From: Enterococcus sp. DIV0212c
GTDB taxonomy: Bacteria > Bacillota > Bacilli > Lactobacillales > Enterococcaceae
Direction of reading: 5' to 3'
Assembly: GCF_017377505.1 (NCBI RefSeq)
Contig: NZ_JAFREN010000010.1
Coordinates: 62,001 to 126,000, forward strand
Length of the DNA: 64,000 bases
Part shown: positions 27,706 through 37,152 of the stretch, one piece after another
How positions within the stretch are numbered: position 1 is the stretch's first letter
Layout: every line of letters begins with the position of its first letter
The notes under the pieces: generated by a model
The model's input: only the letters and a program-made list of their open reading frames with translations
The model's database searches: none
Told to the model about the DNA's origin: nothing
Position numbers and translations under genes: made by a program

Positions 27706-28299
27706 ATGAAAAAATATATACTAGGAATCCTAGTCGGACTTACAGGGCTTATAGGACTCACCTTTCCTTCGGTTTCTTTAGCCGCAGATTCTCCACCACT
27801 CACAATTACTGGGGAACGTGTAAAGTTTAATACACCTTATTATTTAAAAGATCGTAACGAAAATTATGGCGGTGCTACTTTCCAAGTACATGCAAGCTAT
27901 GATTATGTAATTTTCACTAACGATAAAACATCATTAGGAACACCCATTATTTTTGAGGCACAAGATATGAGAGACGGCGATATTAACGTTGATGATCTTG
28001 TAACAATTAAATCAGCAAATGCTAATTGGCCTGGTTGGAATTACTGGAAGTGTACGGGAGATGCTAACGTTTATCTATCTAATAAAGCTTCTTACGAGCA
28101 TAAATTATCTAGTGATTCTTACTCACGAACAACAGGGATTGGGCTAATGTGGGATTCAAGCGCTAAAGTTGGAATATATTGGTCTGAGTATTATATAAAT
28201 ACCGGGAGCACCCCTTGGATGAAGATAAAGGTAAACCAAAACGGAAAAAACAATATACAAGAAAGGTCAACCCCTTTCGTCCTAATCAAAGCAAATTAA
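27706..28299 (+). CDS. Secreted protein of unknown fold, paralogue 1
   Basis: A 197-residue exported protein; signal peptide cleaved near SLA|AD (residue 26). The mature part is rich in aromatic residues: ITGERVKFNTPYYLKDRNE, DMRDGDINVDDLV and NANWPGWNYW. It is clearly paralogous with the next gene. I do not recognise the family; a lectin-like or partner-binding beta domain is a guess. It lies 92 bp after the aerolysin-like gene and has a GGAG ribosome binding site. Confidence 0.7.
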   Translation: MKKYILGILVGLTGLIGLTFPSVSLAADSPPLTITGERVKFNTPYYLKDRNENYGGATFQVHASYDYVIFTNDKTSLGTPIIFEAQDMRDGDINVDDLVTIKSANANWPGWNYWKCTGDANVYLSNKASYEHKLSSDSYSRTTGIGLMWDSSAKVGIYWSEYYINTGSTPWMKIKVNQNGKNNIQERSTPFVLIKAN

Positions 28300-28370
28300 T
28301 TGTCAGACCAACTAAATGCGATTCCCTGATAAATAAGCAATAAAACAAAATAGGTAAGGAGAAAATTCAA

Positions 28371-28973
28371 ATGAAAAAGTATTTAATAAGCTTTGTAGTA
28401 AGTTCTATCGTCCTGCTATGTATGCCAAGTATTTCATTAGCTGCTGACAGTCATCCAATGACAATAACTGGGGAACAGGTAAAATATAATACCCCCTACT
28501 ATTTAAAAGATGCTAATGAAAACTATGGTGGTGTAAGCTTTTGGCCCTATGCAAGTTATGATTATGTCTTTTTTCATAAAGATAAATATGTAAATGGTAC
28601 AAAAATCGTCTTTGAAGCTAAGGATATGAGAGACGGCGTGATTAGGCTAGGTGATTTAGTAGGAATTAAAATGCTTAATGCTAATTGGCCTGGTTGGAAT
28701 TACTGGACGTCCAGTAATGGCTCACTTTCTAATACGGGTATTTATTTGAACAATGAAACATGGGTCCAACATGAACTGTATAGTGATTCAAATACACACT
28801 CCTTAGGCATCGGAATAACATATAATTGGGATCATACAAAAGTATTTAGTCAGTATTATATTGACAGTTCTTCTTGGTTGTATAGAGATGTTCATGTAGC
28901 TGCCGATGGTGGTCCAGATATGTCCAATATAGCCAACAGAAATACGCCTTTTAAAGTGATTGAAGCAAAATAA
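28371..28973 (+). CDS. Secreted protein of unknown fold, paralogue 2
   Basis: A 200-residue exported protein; signal peptide to about SLA|AD (residue 25). Shared with paralogue 1: MTITGEQVKYNTPYYLKDANE, YASYDYVFF, DMRDGVIRLGDLV and NANWPGWNYW. The middle and C-terminus have diverged, so the two copies may bind different partners. TAAGGAGA precedes the ATG. The unit ends at the hairpin 29063-29103. Confidence 0.7.
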   Translation: MKKYLISFVVSSIVLLCMPSISLAADSHPMTITGEQVKYNTPYYLKDANENYGGVSFWPYASYDYVFFHKDKYVNGTKIVFEAKDMRDGVIRLGDLVGIKMLNANWPGWNYWTSSNGSLSNTGIYLNNETWVQHELYSDSNTHSLGIGITYNWDHTKVFSQYYIDSSSWLYRDVHVAADGGPDMSNIANRNTPFKVIEAK

Positions 28974-29062
28974 TTAGAAATCTATAGTCCGCCAGCAAAA
29001 ACTACAGTATTAAAAATACCATAATAGATTTACAAGTGAATTCTAGTTTCTAAAATTGAACG

Positions 29063-29103
29063 GAGTGAGGCAATCGTCATTTTTATATGACATTGCCTCA
29101 CTC
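29063..29103. terminator. Terminator closing toxin-like block
   Basis: GAGTGAGGCAAT and GTCAT pair with ATGAC and ATTGCCTCACTC, a long stem between convergent genes. Confidence 0.85.
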
Positions 29104-29125
29104 TTATTAATCCAACTAGCTTAAC

Positions 29126-29749
29126 TTACTCTGCCTCCTGCAACCCAATCGCCAACTGATACAAAGGCAATAGTTCCTCATAAGTTTGCAACATATACGC
29201 ACGCGCTTTTTCAGGATCACGCAACAAATCATCTGTTTTTTTAATGATTCGTCCAATTTGAAATTCTCCTTTTTTCACATCGCGAAAACGAGTTAAATGT
29301 TTCTCCAAATCAGACTCGTTCAAGCGTTCAATCTCAGGCTGTGTATGATCGATCGACAGATAAAAGTCGTCATCCAACTGCTCAAATAACGCTGGATTAT
29401 CTAAAAAAGCTTGAGCAATTTCCTTCTCTTTTTTAGGATTATCAATCAAAGATAACCACATGAAAAGATAGTCTGGCCAAATGCCTAACTGAAAATGAGC
29501 TTCCATTTTATAGCCGCGTTTTTTCTGACTTAATGCTGACCATGTATTTTCCGGTGGGTAAACAGTTCTACGGCGATGTTGGGCGATATGAACAAAAAAT
29601 TCGGTTTCTAATTTTTCACCTAATCTTTCAGCAAAATAATCATCTAATTCTTGAAATTTTGGTTGGATCGTCGAACGAATGCCAGCCATTCTTGGGTCTA
29701 AGCCTTCTATCGTAAAAACATCAAAATCTTTTTCAGTAAACATCAACAT
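29126..29749 (-). CDS. DUF1054 family protein
   Basis: A 207-residue soluble protein of the DUF1054 (YktB-like) family: FTEKDFDVFTIEGLDPRMAGIR at the start, then VHIAQHRRRTVYPPENTWSA and FRDVKKGEFQIGR. No function is established. AGAGGAG lies about 11 bp before the ATG at 29749. It is 32 bp from the GNAT gene on the same strand and may be co-transcribed. Confidence 0.82.
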   Translation of the reverse strand: MLMFTEKDFDVFTIEGLDPRMAGIRSTIQPKFQELDDYFAERLGEKLETEFFVHIAQHRRRTVYPPENTWSALSQKKRGYKMEAHFQLGIWPDYLFMWLSLIDNPKKEKEIAQAFLDNPALFEQLDDDFYLSIDHTQPEIERLNESDLEKHLTRFRDVKKGEFQIGRIIKKTDDLLRDPEKARAYMLQTYEELLPLYQLAIGLQEAE

Positions 29750-29781
29750 GTATTCAATTCTCCTCTGAGCAATTCTGTAGT

Positions 29782-30351
29782 TTAGTTAGGCAATTTTTGC
29801 CATTCTTCTAACGTGATACCGCGAATAATATCTGTAACGACTTTTCCTTTCCACATCCGAGCATTTGGGATATTGCCTTCTATTTTCATGCCAATTTTCT
29901 CCATTACACGGCCAGATTTAGGATTATCAATATCATGCGTTGCAAAAATACGCATCAATTTTAGCTCTTCAAAGCCTAAACGAAGTAATTCATGTGCCGC
30001 TTCCGGCACATAGCCGTGGCCCCAAAACGCCTTGTTTAAAGAATAACCGATTTCTGCAATATTATGCTGATCGACTACACGTAAATCGATTGTTCCGATA
30101 AATTTACCGGTTGCTTTTAACTCGATACCATATTTTCCAAGCGGCGCTGCCATAAAATAGTTTGCAATGCTTTCTTTGGTGTCCTTAAAAGACTGATGGA
30201 TTGGGAAAACATAGGTGACCGTTTCGTCATCGGATGCATATTCGTGCATATCATTGGCATCACTTAATGTTACTGGACGTAACTTCAAACGTTCGGTTTC
30301 CAAATATTGGTTTTCTGCAAAAATCAAATTGCGATTGATAACAATTTCCAT
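29782..30351 (-). CDS. GNAT acetyltransferase, RimJ/RimL type
   Basis: A 189-residue acetyltransferase of the RimJ/RimL group: ETERLKLRPVTLSDANDMHEY at the start and the acetyl-CoA region EIGYSLNKAFWGHGYVPEAAHELL (in about residues 98-121), then DNPKSGRVMEKIGMKIEG. Likely acetylates a protein N-terminus or small amine; substrate unknown. It follows trpA by 82 bp on the same strand; no clear terminator was seen between them, so trp read-through is possible. Confidence 0.85.
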   Translation of the reverse strand: MEIVINRNLIFAENQYLETERLKLRPVTLSDANDMHEYASDDETVTYVFPIHQSFKDTKESIANYFMAAPLGKYGIELKATGKFIGTIDLRVVDQHNIAEIGYSLNKAFWGHGYVPEAAHELLRLGFEELKLMRIFATHDIDNPKSGRVMEKIGMKIEGNIPNARMWKGKVVTDIIRGITLEEWQKLPN

Positions 30352-30433
30352 AATTCCACCTGCTTTTTATACTACTTTACAGAAAGAAGTGCTCAGAGGC
30401 AAGAAGAAAAATAAAAAAATAAGAAATCTAAAA

Positions 30434-31201
30434 TTAGTTATTCACTGCTTCTTTGATGAAGGCACTGACTTCTGTTTGTTTCCCTTCACTAAGCAGCTGA
30501 ACGATTTTGCTGCCTACGATCACGCCCGCACAATTTTTCCTAAAACGTTCTACATGTTCTTTAGATGATACGCCAAATCCTGCTAAAACTGGTTTATCAC
30601 TGACTTTTTGAATATAGGCTAAATGTTCATCCAATGTTTCTTGATAATTTCGTCCAGTTCCTGTTACACCATTGACTGCTACTGCATAAATAAATCCTTC
30701 TCCCGATTCTACCAATTCGGGGATTCGCTCTTTGGGCGTGGTTAAAGCAATCAAGGGAATCAACGAAATATCACTGTCTTTTAGCAACGGAGTGAGTAAT
30801 TCTTGATGCTCATAAGGCAAATCTGGAACGATCAGCCCTTTGACATCTGTTTTAGCTAACTCTTGAATAAATATTTCTAAACCATAACTAAAAATCGGAT
30901 TAAAATAAGTCATGATCACCAAAGGCGTTGCCGTTTTGATTTGTTTTAGCTGCTGGATTATTTTTTTCAGTGTTACTTTATTTTCTAATGCTCTTAGACC
31001 AGCAGCTTGGATTACAGGACCATCTGCAACTGGATCTGAAAACGGAATGCCTAATTCGATTGCACTGGCTCCAGCCTCTGTTAGTAACTGGATTTCATCA
31101 ACTAATTGATCTAAGCCTTGTGCGCCTGCCATGATATAAGGTACAAAAATCGTTTCATTTGCTTGTTGTTTTGCCTTTAGTTGCTTCGTTAATGATTTCA
31201 T
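30434..31201 (-). CDS. trpA: Tryptophan synthase alpha subunit
   Basis: A 255-residue TIM-barrel enzyme that splits indole-3-glycerol phosphate to indole. Conserved [25 protein letters not shown] (with the catalytic Asp) and GVTGTGRN are present; the catalytic Glu falls in ASAIELGIP. The start overlaps the trpB stop by four bases (ATGA), so the two subunits are translationally coupled. Last gene of the trp operon. Confidence 0.96.
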   Translation of the reverse strand: MKSLTKQLKAKQQANETIFVPYIMAGAQGLDQLVDEIQLLTEAGASAIELGIPFSDPVADGPVIQAAGLRALENKVTLKKIIQQLKQIKTATPLVIMTYFNPIFSYGLEIFIQELAKTDVKGLIVPDLPYEHQELLTPLLKDSDISLIPLIALTTPKERIPELVESGEGFIYAVAVNGVTGTGRNYQETLDEHLAYIQKVSDKPVLAGFGVSSKEHVERFRKNCAGVIVGSKIVQLLSEGKQTEVSAFIKEAVNN

Positions 31202-32391
31202 TGGGATGCCTCCTGTTCAAATAATTCTTTGATTTGTTGTACATCTTTATCCCCACGGCCTGAAAGGCAAACAATAATTTGTTTATCTGGTCCAAGTTCT
31301 TTTGCAACTTTGAGCGCATGACTAACGGCATGAGAACTTTCTAAAGCTGGGATGATCCCTTCTGTTTGACATAAAATTTTAAAAGCATCTAGCGCTTCTT
31401 GATCAGTTACTGATTCATAACTTGCTCTTTGCGTTTCGTTTAAATGACAATGCTCTGGTCCAAGCCCTGGATAATCTAAGCCAGCTGAAATCGAGAAGGC
31501 TTCTAAAATTTGGCCATCATCATCTTGTAATAGTTTCATCATTGCCCCATGAAGTACGCCTGTTTTCCCTTTGGTGATCGATGCCGCATGTGAGGTTGTA
31601 TCTAATCCTAAGCCGGCTGCTTCAACACCAATCAACGCAACCTCATCATTGATAAAGGGATAAAAAATCCCCATGGCATTACTACCACCGCCCACACAAG
31701 CAACGATGGCATCAGGTAATTTGTTTTCTACCTCTAAAAATTGACGTCTCGCTTCAATTCCGATAATGCTTTGATAATCTCGAACGATTTCTGGAAATGG
31801 ATGAGGACCTAAAACCGATCCCATCACATAATGAGTATCTTCAACATTGGCCACCCAAAAACGCAACGCTTCATTGACTGCATCTTTTAATGTTTTACTT
31901 CCAGAAGTCACACTTTCAACTTTTGCTCCTAATAATTCCATCCGGAAAACATTCAGTGATTGACGTGCTACATCGACTGCTCCCATAAAAATCGTACATT
32001 CCATTCCAAACAAAGCCGCCACTGTAGCTGTTGCTACACCATGTTGCCCTGCACCTGTTTCAGCAACGACTTTTTTCTTACCCATTTTTTTCGCTAATAA
32101 AATTTGACCGATCGTATTGTTGATTTTGTGGGCACCAGTGTGATTCAAATCTTCTCTTTTTAGGTAGATCTTAGCCCCACCAGCAAAATCTGTTAAACGT
32201 TCCGCAAAGTACAGTGGATTTTCCCGTCCAACGTATTGTTTTAAATAATAATTCAACTCCTTTTGAAATGCCTCATCCGTTTTTGACGCTTCATAAACTT
32301 CCTCTAATTCTTTAACGGCATACATCAATGTTTCTGGGACGAATTGTCCACCAAAATCTCCGTAAAATCCTTGGTTTGGTTGATTATACAT
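31198..32391 (-). CDS. trpB: Tryptophan synthase beta subunit
   Basis: A 397-residue PLP enzyme condensing indole with serine. Key segments: [12 protein letters not shown], the PLP lysine in [15 protein letters not shown] (about 88), [10 protein letters not shown] and the phosphate loop [15 protein letters not shown] precedes the ATG. It is the only trp gene not overlapping its upstream neighbour; a ~390-bp structured repeat array separates it from trpF. Confidence 0.97.
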   Translation of the reverse strand: MYNQPNQGFYGDFGGQFVPETLMYAVKELEEVYEASKTDEAFQKELNYYLKQYVGRENPLYFAERLTDFAGGAKIYLKREDLNHTGAHKINNTIGQILLAKKMGKKKVVAETGAGQHGVATATVAALFGMECTIFMGAVDVARQSLNVFRMELLGAKVESVTSGSKTLKDAVNEALRFWVANVEDTHYVMGSVLGPHPFPEIVRDYQSIIGIEARRQFLEVENKLPDAIVACVGGGSNAMGIFYPFINDEVALIGVEAAGLGLDTTSHAASITKGKTGVLHGAMMKLLQDDDGQILEAFSISAGLDYPGLGPEHCHLNETQRASYESVTDQEALDAFKILCQTEGIIPALESSHAVSHALKVAKELGPDKQIIVCLSGRGDKDVQQIKELFEQEASQ

Positions 32392-32408
32392 AATTTTCCT
32401 CCTTATAA

Positions 32409-32795
32409 TTAAAGCTGAATGAGCCGCTTAACATCGATGAAAAATAGGAAAACATGAGGGTGGTGCTTTTTGCCACATTCAGGTTTTATCTTTTTTCCGA
32501 GATGTTGGCTCATGAAGCTAGATAGCATTAAAGCTGAACGGGCTCGTTTAGCCTTGACTGAAAAATAGGAAAATATGTTTGTGACGCTTTTTGTCACAGG
32601 CATATTTTATCTTTTTTCCGAAAGGCTAGCCCGCGAAGCTAGATAACATTAAAGCTGAACGGGCTCGTTTAGGTTCGACAAGAAAATAGGAAAAATTGAC
32701 TGTGACGCTTTTTGTCACTTTCCATTTTTATCTTTTTCTCGAGAACCTAGCCCGTGAAGCTAGATAGCATTAAAGCTGAACAGGCTAGCCCATAA
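32409..32795. repeat. Tandem array of structured ~120-bp repeats inside trp operon
   Basis: Three full units start near 32409, 32528 and 32649 and a partial fourth at 32770, filling the gap between the trpF stop and the trpB ribosome binding site. They belong to the same family as 49-405. Helices covary: outer CGGGCT/AGCCCG becomes TGAGCC/GGCTCA in unit 1; the second helix is TTTAGCC/GGCTA-type, TAGGTTC/GAACCTA or AACATC/GATGTT; the apical stem is GTGAC/GTCAC or GTGG/CCAC. Loop GCTTTTT and the A-rich and T-rich strands stay constant. Confidence 0.92.
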
Positions 32796-33386
32796 CTAGG
32801 TCGCTTTCTTTAGAAAAGCAATGATTTTTTTGGGATCTTTTACTCCATTTGTTTCAACTCCGCTGGATACATCAACTGCATATGGGTTGAACTTTTGTTT
32901 AGCTAGTTGGACATTTTCTGGGGTTAGGCCGCCAGCGATAATGATTTTTTTATTTTTGATAGAGCTTGTATCTAATTGCTGCCAATCGAATACTTCACCA
33001 TTGCCTCCGACAAATTGTTTGGGTGGGGCATCGAAGAGCAGAAATTCTGCGCTTGTTTCTTTAATGTATTTTTCTTGATCTACTCCGTTAACTGGAATTG
33101 CTCGAATTAGCGGAACAGTGTAGTTTTCTGTTGTCAAATCGCCATGGATTTGCACCATATCTAGTCCAGCTTGTTGGATGATTACCTCTACTTCTGATTG
33201 GATTGGTGAAACAAAGACCCCCACTTTTTTAACTTCTTTTGGTACATTTTTCGTGATTTCTTTGGCTTTTTCAGGGGTGATTTGACGTTTACTTTCTGCA
33301 AAGACAAAACCAAGATAATCTGCACCATGCGCCACTGCTACGTCTACCTGCTCTTTAGTTTTCAATCCACAAATTTTCACTTTCAT
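32796..33386 (-). CDS. trpF: Phosphoribosylanthranilate isomerase
   Basis: A 196-residue TIM-barrel isomerase, third step of the pathway. Active-site Cys lies in VKICGLKT (residue 5) and Asp in YAVDVSSGVE (about 172); LGFVFAESKRQ and VQIHGD are conserved. The start overlaps the trpC stop by four bases. Its stop codon abuts the repeat array. Confidence 0.95.
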   Translation of the reverse strand: MKVKICGLKTKEQVDVAVAHGADYLGFVFAESKRQITPEKAKEITKNVPKEVKKVGVFVSPIQSEVEVIIQQAGLDMVQIHGDLTTENYTVPLIRAIPVNGVDQEKYIKETSAEFLLFDAPPKQFVGGNGEVFDWQQLDTSSIKNKKIIIAGGLTPENVQLAKQKFNPYAVDVSSGVETNGVKDPKKIIAFLKKAT

Positions 33387-34141
33387 CGCAAGACCTGCAA
33401 TGCTTTGACTTTATCTTTCGGATCATTTTCCCGCATCAATCCTTCTCCAACTAAAACAGCTTGATAGTTTTCTTTCACAAGAGCGACTTGTTCGCTCGTT
33501 GAAAAACCGGATTCACTGATATACACAGCATCTGTTTTTTGTTTTTCCCCCAACGTTTGGCTCACTCCAATCGAAACACCAAACGTTTTTAAATTTCGGT
33601 TATTTACACCAATCAATTGTGCCGATAACACTTCAGCAATCCGCAGTTCCTCTTTATCATGAACTTCTACTAAAACTTCCAGACCCAATGCCGTTGCTTT
33701 TTGATATAGTTCTGCCAATTTTTGTTTGGACAAAGCTGATACGATCAGTAAAATAATCGTTGCTCCAGCATTTCTTGCACGAATTAGTTGTTTTTCATCA
33801 ATGATAAAATCTTTGCATAATACAGGAATGTTCACTTCTGATGTTACTTGCCTTAAATCTTCGATCGAACCTTTAAAGAAAACTTCATCTGTCAATACAG
33901 AAATTGCTGTGACGCCTGCTTGTTCATACGCTTTCGCTTGTTCGATCACGTTGACGGATAAATTGATTGCGCCTTTAGACGGAGACGCTCGTTTGACTTC
34001 TCCGATGATATGCATTTTTTCAGGATAATCTTTGACTTGCTGATAAAATGAGTATGTTTCTCTTAGTGGCTGAACAGTTTCTAACGGCATGCCTTTCACT
34101 TCTTGTTTTTTTTCATTGATAATTTTTTCTAAAAAATCCAT
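33383..34141 (-). CDS. trpC: Indole-3-glycerol phosphate synthase
   Basis: A 252-residue enzyme cyclising carboxyphenylaminodeoxyribulose phosphate. Conserved EVKRASPSKGAI (catalytic Lys), SVLTDEVFFKGS, LCKDFIID and IGVNNRNLKTF are present, with ISESGF near the end. It directly follows trpD and overlaps trpF by four bases. Confidence 0.96.
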   Translation of the reverse strand: MDFLEKIINEKKQEVKGMPLETVQPLRETYSFYQQVKDYPEKMHIIGEVKRASPSKGAINLSVNVIEQAKAYEQAGVTAISVLTDEVFFKGSIEDLRQVTSEVNIPVLCKDFIIDEKQLIRARNAGATIILLIVSALSKQKLAELYQKATALGLEVLVEVHDKEELRIAEVLSAQLIGVNNRNLKTFGVSIGVSQTLGEKQKTDAVYISESGFSTSEQVALVKENYQAVLVGEGLMRENDPKDKVKALQVLR

Positions 34142-35155
34142 TTAAGCAACCTCCTTTTGTACTTGGATCAGCTGTTGTAGTTTATCCAAAGCCGCACCGC
34201 TCGCCACACAATCTTTCGCCAATACGATTCCTGCTTGCACAGTTGATACTTTTCCATTGCTGAAAAAACCTAGCCCTGCATTCAATAAAACTGTATCCAA
34301 ATAGGGACTTGCTTGATTTTTCAAAATCGACAACAGAATCTCAGTATTTTGCTCAGCTTTACCGCCACGAATTGCTTCTATCGGAAGTCGAGCAAAACCA
34401 AACTCTTCGGGTTCGATCGTATGCATCGTGATCAACCCTTTTTCCAACAAAGCAAAATGTGTCGTTCCAGCAAGAGAGGCTTCATCCAATCCGCCTGAAC
34501 CATTGACCACTACCGCCCGTTTGCGTCCTAATTCTCCTAATGTTTTCGCTGTTTCTTCCAGCAAGTCTCGGCGATAGGTTCCCATTAATTGTGAGTTCAA
34601 AAGTACTGGATTCGTTAACGGACCGATTAAATTTAGGATGGTTGGCGTCCCTAATTCTTTGCGAACTTTCATGACATATTTCATTTTGGGGTGCATATGA
34701 GGCGCAAAGAGAAAGGCCAATCCAACTTCATTCAATACTGTACTTAATTTATCTGGTGAAAGGGCAATATCTACACCTAAACATTCAAATATATCCGCAC
34801 TGCCCGATTTACTGGAAATACTGCGATTGCCATGTTTAGCCACAGTTACGCCCCCTGCTGCCAAAACGAAGGCTGCAGTTGTACTAATATTAAAGCTATT
34901 TGATTGATCGCCACCGGTTCCACAATTATCCATGACATTTTCTTTTTGACAATCAATGGTCACTGCTTTTCGCTGGATTGTTTCAGCAATTCCCGCCATT
35001 TCTTCAGCCGTTTCTCCATTACATTTTAGTGCTGTTAAAAAAGCTGCGATTTGACTATCGGTTAGTTGGCCTTCAAAGATTTTTTCTGCTACTTGTTGTG
35101 CCTCTACACGCGACAAATGTTCATTTCTAAAAACTTTCTCAAATAGATTTTTCAT
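34142..35155 (-). CDS. trpD: Anthranilate phosphoribosyltransferase
   Basis: A 337-residue enzyme transferring phosphoribose to anthranilate. The PRPP-binding GTGGDQSNSFNISTTAAFVLA (about 80-100) and KHGNRSISSKSGSAD motifs are intact. Its start overlaps the end of trpG by 17 bases in another frame, so coupling is likely. A separate gene here, not fused to trpG. Confidence 0.96.
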   Translation of the reverse strand: MKNLFEKVFRNEHLSRVEAQQVAEKIFEGQLTDSQIAAFLTALKCNGETAEEMAGIAETIQRKAVTIDCQKENVMDNCGTGGDQSNSFNISTTAAFVLAAGGVTVAKHGNRSISSKSGSADIFECLGVDIALSPDKLSTVLNEVGLAFLFAPHMHPKMKYVMKVRKELGTPTILNLIGPLTNPVLLNSQLMGTYRRDLLEETAKTLGELGRKRAVVVNGSGGLDEASLAGTTHFALLEKGLITMHTIEPEEFGFARLPIEAIRGGKAEQNTEILLSILKNQASPYLDTVLLNAGLGFFSNGKVSTVQAGIVLAKDCVASGAALDKLQQLIQVQKEVA

Positions 35156-35732
35156 ATCGTTGTTCCTCCATTAGTTGGATAAAATTTTTAATGATTGCCT
35201 TACCGATTGGTGTTCCGATCGATTCCGGATGAAATTGAAGACCAAAAACGGGATAAGTTTGGTGTTCGATCGCCATTATTTCCTGATCGTCTGCCGCTGT
35301 TGCTGTGACTATGAATTCTTTCGGTAGTGTTTTTCGATCAATTACTAGTGAGTGATACCGCATAACTAAACCTTCATCGACGCTTCCTTTAAAAAGTCGG
35401 CTGACTTTCTCTGTTGTAATAGTGGATTGTTTACCATGACGAATTTCTTTGGCTGTTATCACTTTAGCGCCAAATACCTCACCGATTGTTTGATGTCCTA
35501 AACAAATACCTAATAATGGTTTCTGTTGGTAAAATTGCTGGATCACTTCTTTTACAGAGCCTGTTTCTGCTGGCGTTCCAGGACCCGGAGAAATCACGAT
35601 TGCATCCGCTTGTTCTGCTAAATGAAAAATATCATCTGAATCATTTCGAGCGATTACTACATCGTGACCTGTCCCAATCATTTGAGCAAGATTATGTGTA
35701 AACGAATCATAATTATCGATCAGTAAAATCAT
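35139..35732 (-). CDS. trpG: Anthranilate synthase glutamine amidotransferase subunit
   Basis: A 197-residue class-I glutamine amidotransferase providing ammonia to TrpE. Nucleophile Cys in LLGICLGHQ (about 77), His and Glu in GLQFHPES (about 171-173); IDNYDSFTHNL at the start is typical. A dual role in folate (PabA) is possible since no separate pab genes are in view. It overlaps trpE by four bases. Confidence 0.95.
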   Translation of the reverse strand: MILLIDNYDSFTHNLAQMIGTGHDVVIARNDSDDIFHLAEQADAIVISPGPGTPAETGSVKEVIQQFYQQKPLLGICLGHQTIGEVFGAKVITAKEIRHGKQSTITTEKVSRLFKGSVDEGLVMRYHSLVIDRKTLPKEFIVTATAADDQEIMAIEHQTYPVFGLQFHPESIGTPIGKAIIKNFIQLMEEQRYEKSI

Positions 35733-37093
35733 TTTCCCACCTCCAAAAGTGCTTTGGCTTTTTGTAGTGTTTCTTCATATTCTTTCGTAGGATCAGAATC
35801 ATAAACAATACCCGCTCCTGCTTGTACGTAGACTTTATTTTTATGGATGACCATTGTTCTTATCGCAATGGCAAAATCGGCTTGATCATTTTTAGATAGA
35901 TAACCGACAGCACCTGCGTAGATATTCCGTTTTACAGGTTCAATTTCGTAAATACGTTGCATCGCTCGGATTTTTGGCGCACCGCTCACTGTTCCAGCAG
36001 GTAGTGTTGCCTTTAACGCATCCATCGCGGTCAATCCTTTTTTTAGTTTTCCTGTCACAACTGAAACTAAATGCATTACAAAGCGATACTTTTCAACAAT
36101 CATATAAACAGGGACGTCAACTGAGCCCACTTCACTAACTTTTCCTATATCATTTCGGCCTAAATCAATCAACATTAAATGCTCTGCACGTTCTTTTTCA
36201 TCTGTGAGTAGCTCTTGTTCTAAAAACAAATCTTGTTCCACCGTTTGCCCTCGTTTACGTGTTCCTGCAATTGGATTTGTTGTTACGATTCGGTTTTTGA
36301 CACTGACTAGACTTTCTGGAGATGATCCGATCACGTATGTTTCGCCAAAATCTAGAAAATACAGATAAGTTGATGGATTAGTGACCCTTAATCTGCGGTA
36401 ATAATCGAAAGGTTCTTCTTCAAAATCAGCTGTTAAACGTTGTGAGGGAACCATTTGGAACATGTCTCCTTGCTTGATATAATCTTTTACTGTCGTAACT
36501 ACTTGTTCAAAGCTTTCTTTGGTAAAGTTGCTTTGATAAGCCAATTTTTTTAGCTGAATTTCTTTTTTTTCTTCTTCGTTTGGTGTTTGTAATTCATTTA
36601 CTTTCTGTCTGATTGCTTCATTTAAAGCTTCTTCGCTTCGTTTTGAGTAAGTGTCTGCCTCGACCAAAAAGATTTTTTCACCGACATGATCGAAAATCAA
36701 ATAAGAATCGAATAGATAAAAGTGGATATCAGGAACATTTAATTCATCAAATGGCAGCTTGCCTAAATCTTCATAGCAGGCAATCACATCATAACCGACA
36801 TAACCGATTGCACCACCTTGGAAAGGAAGTTCTTTTATAAGTTCTTCTCTCTTCAATACCTGTTTTTCGATTTCTTTTAATGGATCTTTTACCATATTCG
36901 TTTGCCCATCTATCGTGAGTTTTTGACCCAAGCAAGTAATTTCGGAAACAGCATCCCAAGCAATGATTGAATAACGTCCTTTGCTTTTATCTCTAGGAAT
37001 GCTTTCTAAAAGGCATTTGTTTGTTCCTTGAATTCTTAAAAATGCGGATATCGCCGTTAGATAATCTGCTTGGATTTCCTTGATTAATTGCAT
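35729..37093 (-). CDS. trpE: Anthranilate synthase component I
   Basis: A 454-residue chorismate-using enzyme, first step of tryptophan synthesis. C-terminal signatures: PIAGTRKRG, DLGRNDIGKVS, LKATLPAGTVSGAPK and GAVGYLSKN. AAAGAGG precedes the ATG. First gene of trpEGDCFBA; all junctions up to trpF are overlapping or abutting. Upstream lie tandem T-boxes, so expression should follow tRNA-Trp charging. Confidence 0.96.
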   Translation of the reverse strand: MQLIKEIQADYLTAISAFLRIQGTNKCLLESIPRDKSKGRYSIIAWDAVSEITCLGQKLTIDGQTNMVKDPLKEIEKQVLKREELIKELPFQGGAIGYVGYDVIACYEDLGKLPFDELNVPDIHFYLFDSYLIFDHVGEKIFLVEADTYSKRSEEALNEAIRQKVNELQTPNEEEKKEIQLKKLAYQSNFTKESFEQVVTTVKDYIKQGDMFQMVPSQRLTADFEEEPFDYYRRLRVTNPSTYLYFLDFGETYVIGSSPESLVSVKNRIVTTNPIAGTRKRGQTVEQDLFLEQELLTDEKERAEHLMLIDLGRNDIGKVSEVGSVDVPVYMIVEKYRFVMHLVSVVTGKLKKGLTAMDALKATLPAGTVSGAPKIRAMQRIYEIEPVKRNIYAGAVGYLSKNDQADFAIAIRTMVIHKNKVYVQAGAGIVYDSDPTKEYEETLQKAKALLEVGK

Positions 37094-37152
37094 GTGATTT
37101 CCTCTTTTCTAGTTTTTTTGTTTAAGAGTCTGATAGAATATGTGATTCTCTA

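Noticed and set aside
30352..30433. Terminator after trpA
   Set aside because: No convincing stem with T-run was found in this gap.
49..32795. Repeat arrays as T-boxes or other known riboswitches
   Set aside because: They lack a T-box core and lie between genes inside operons; I could not match them to a known riboswitch layout.
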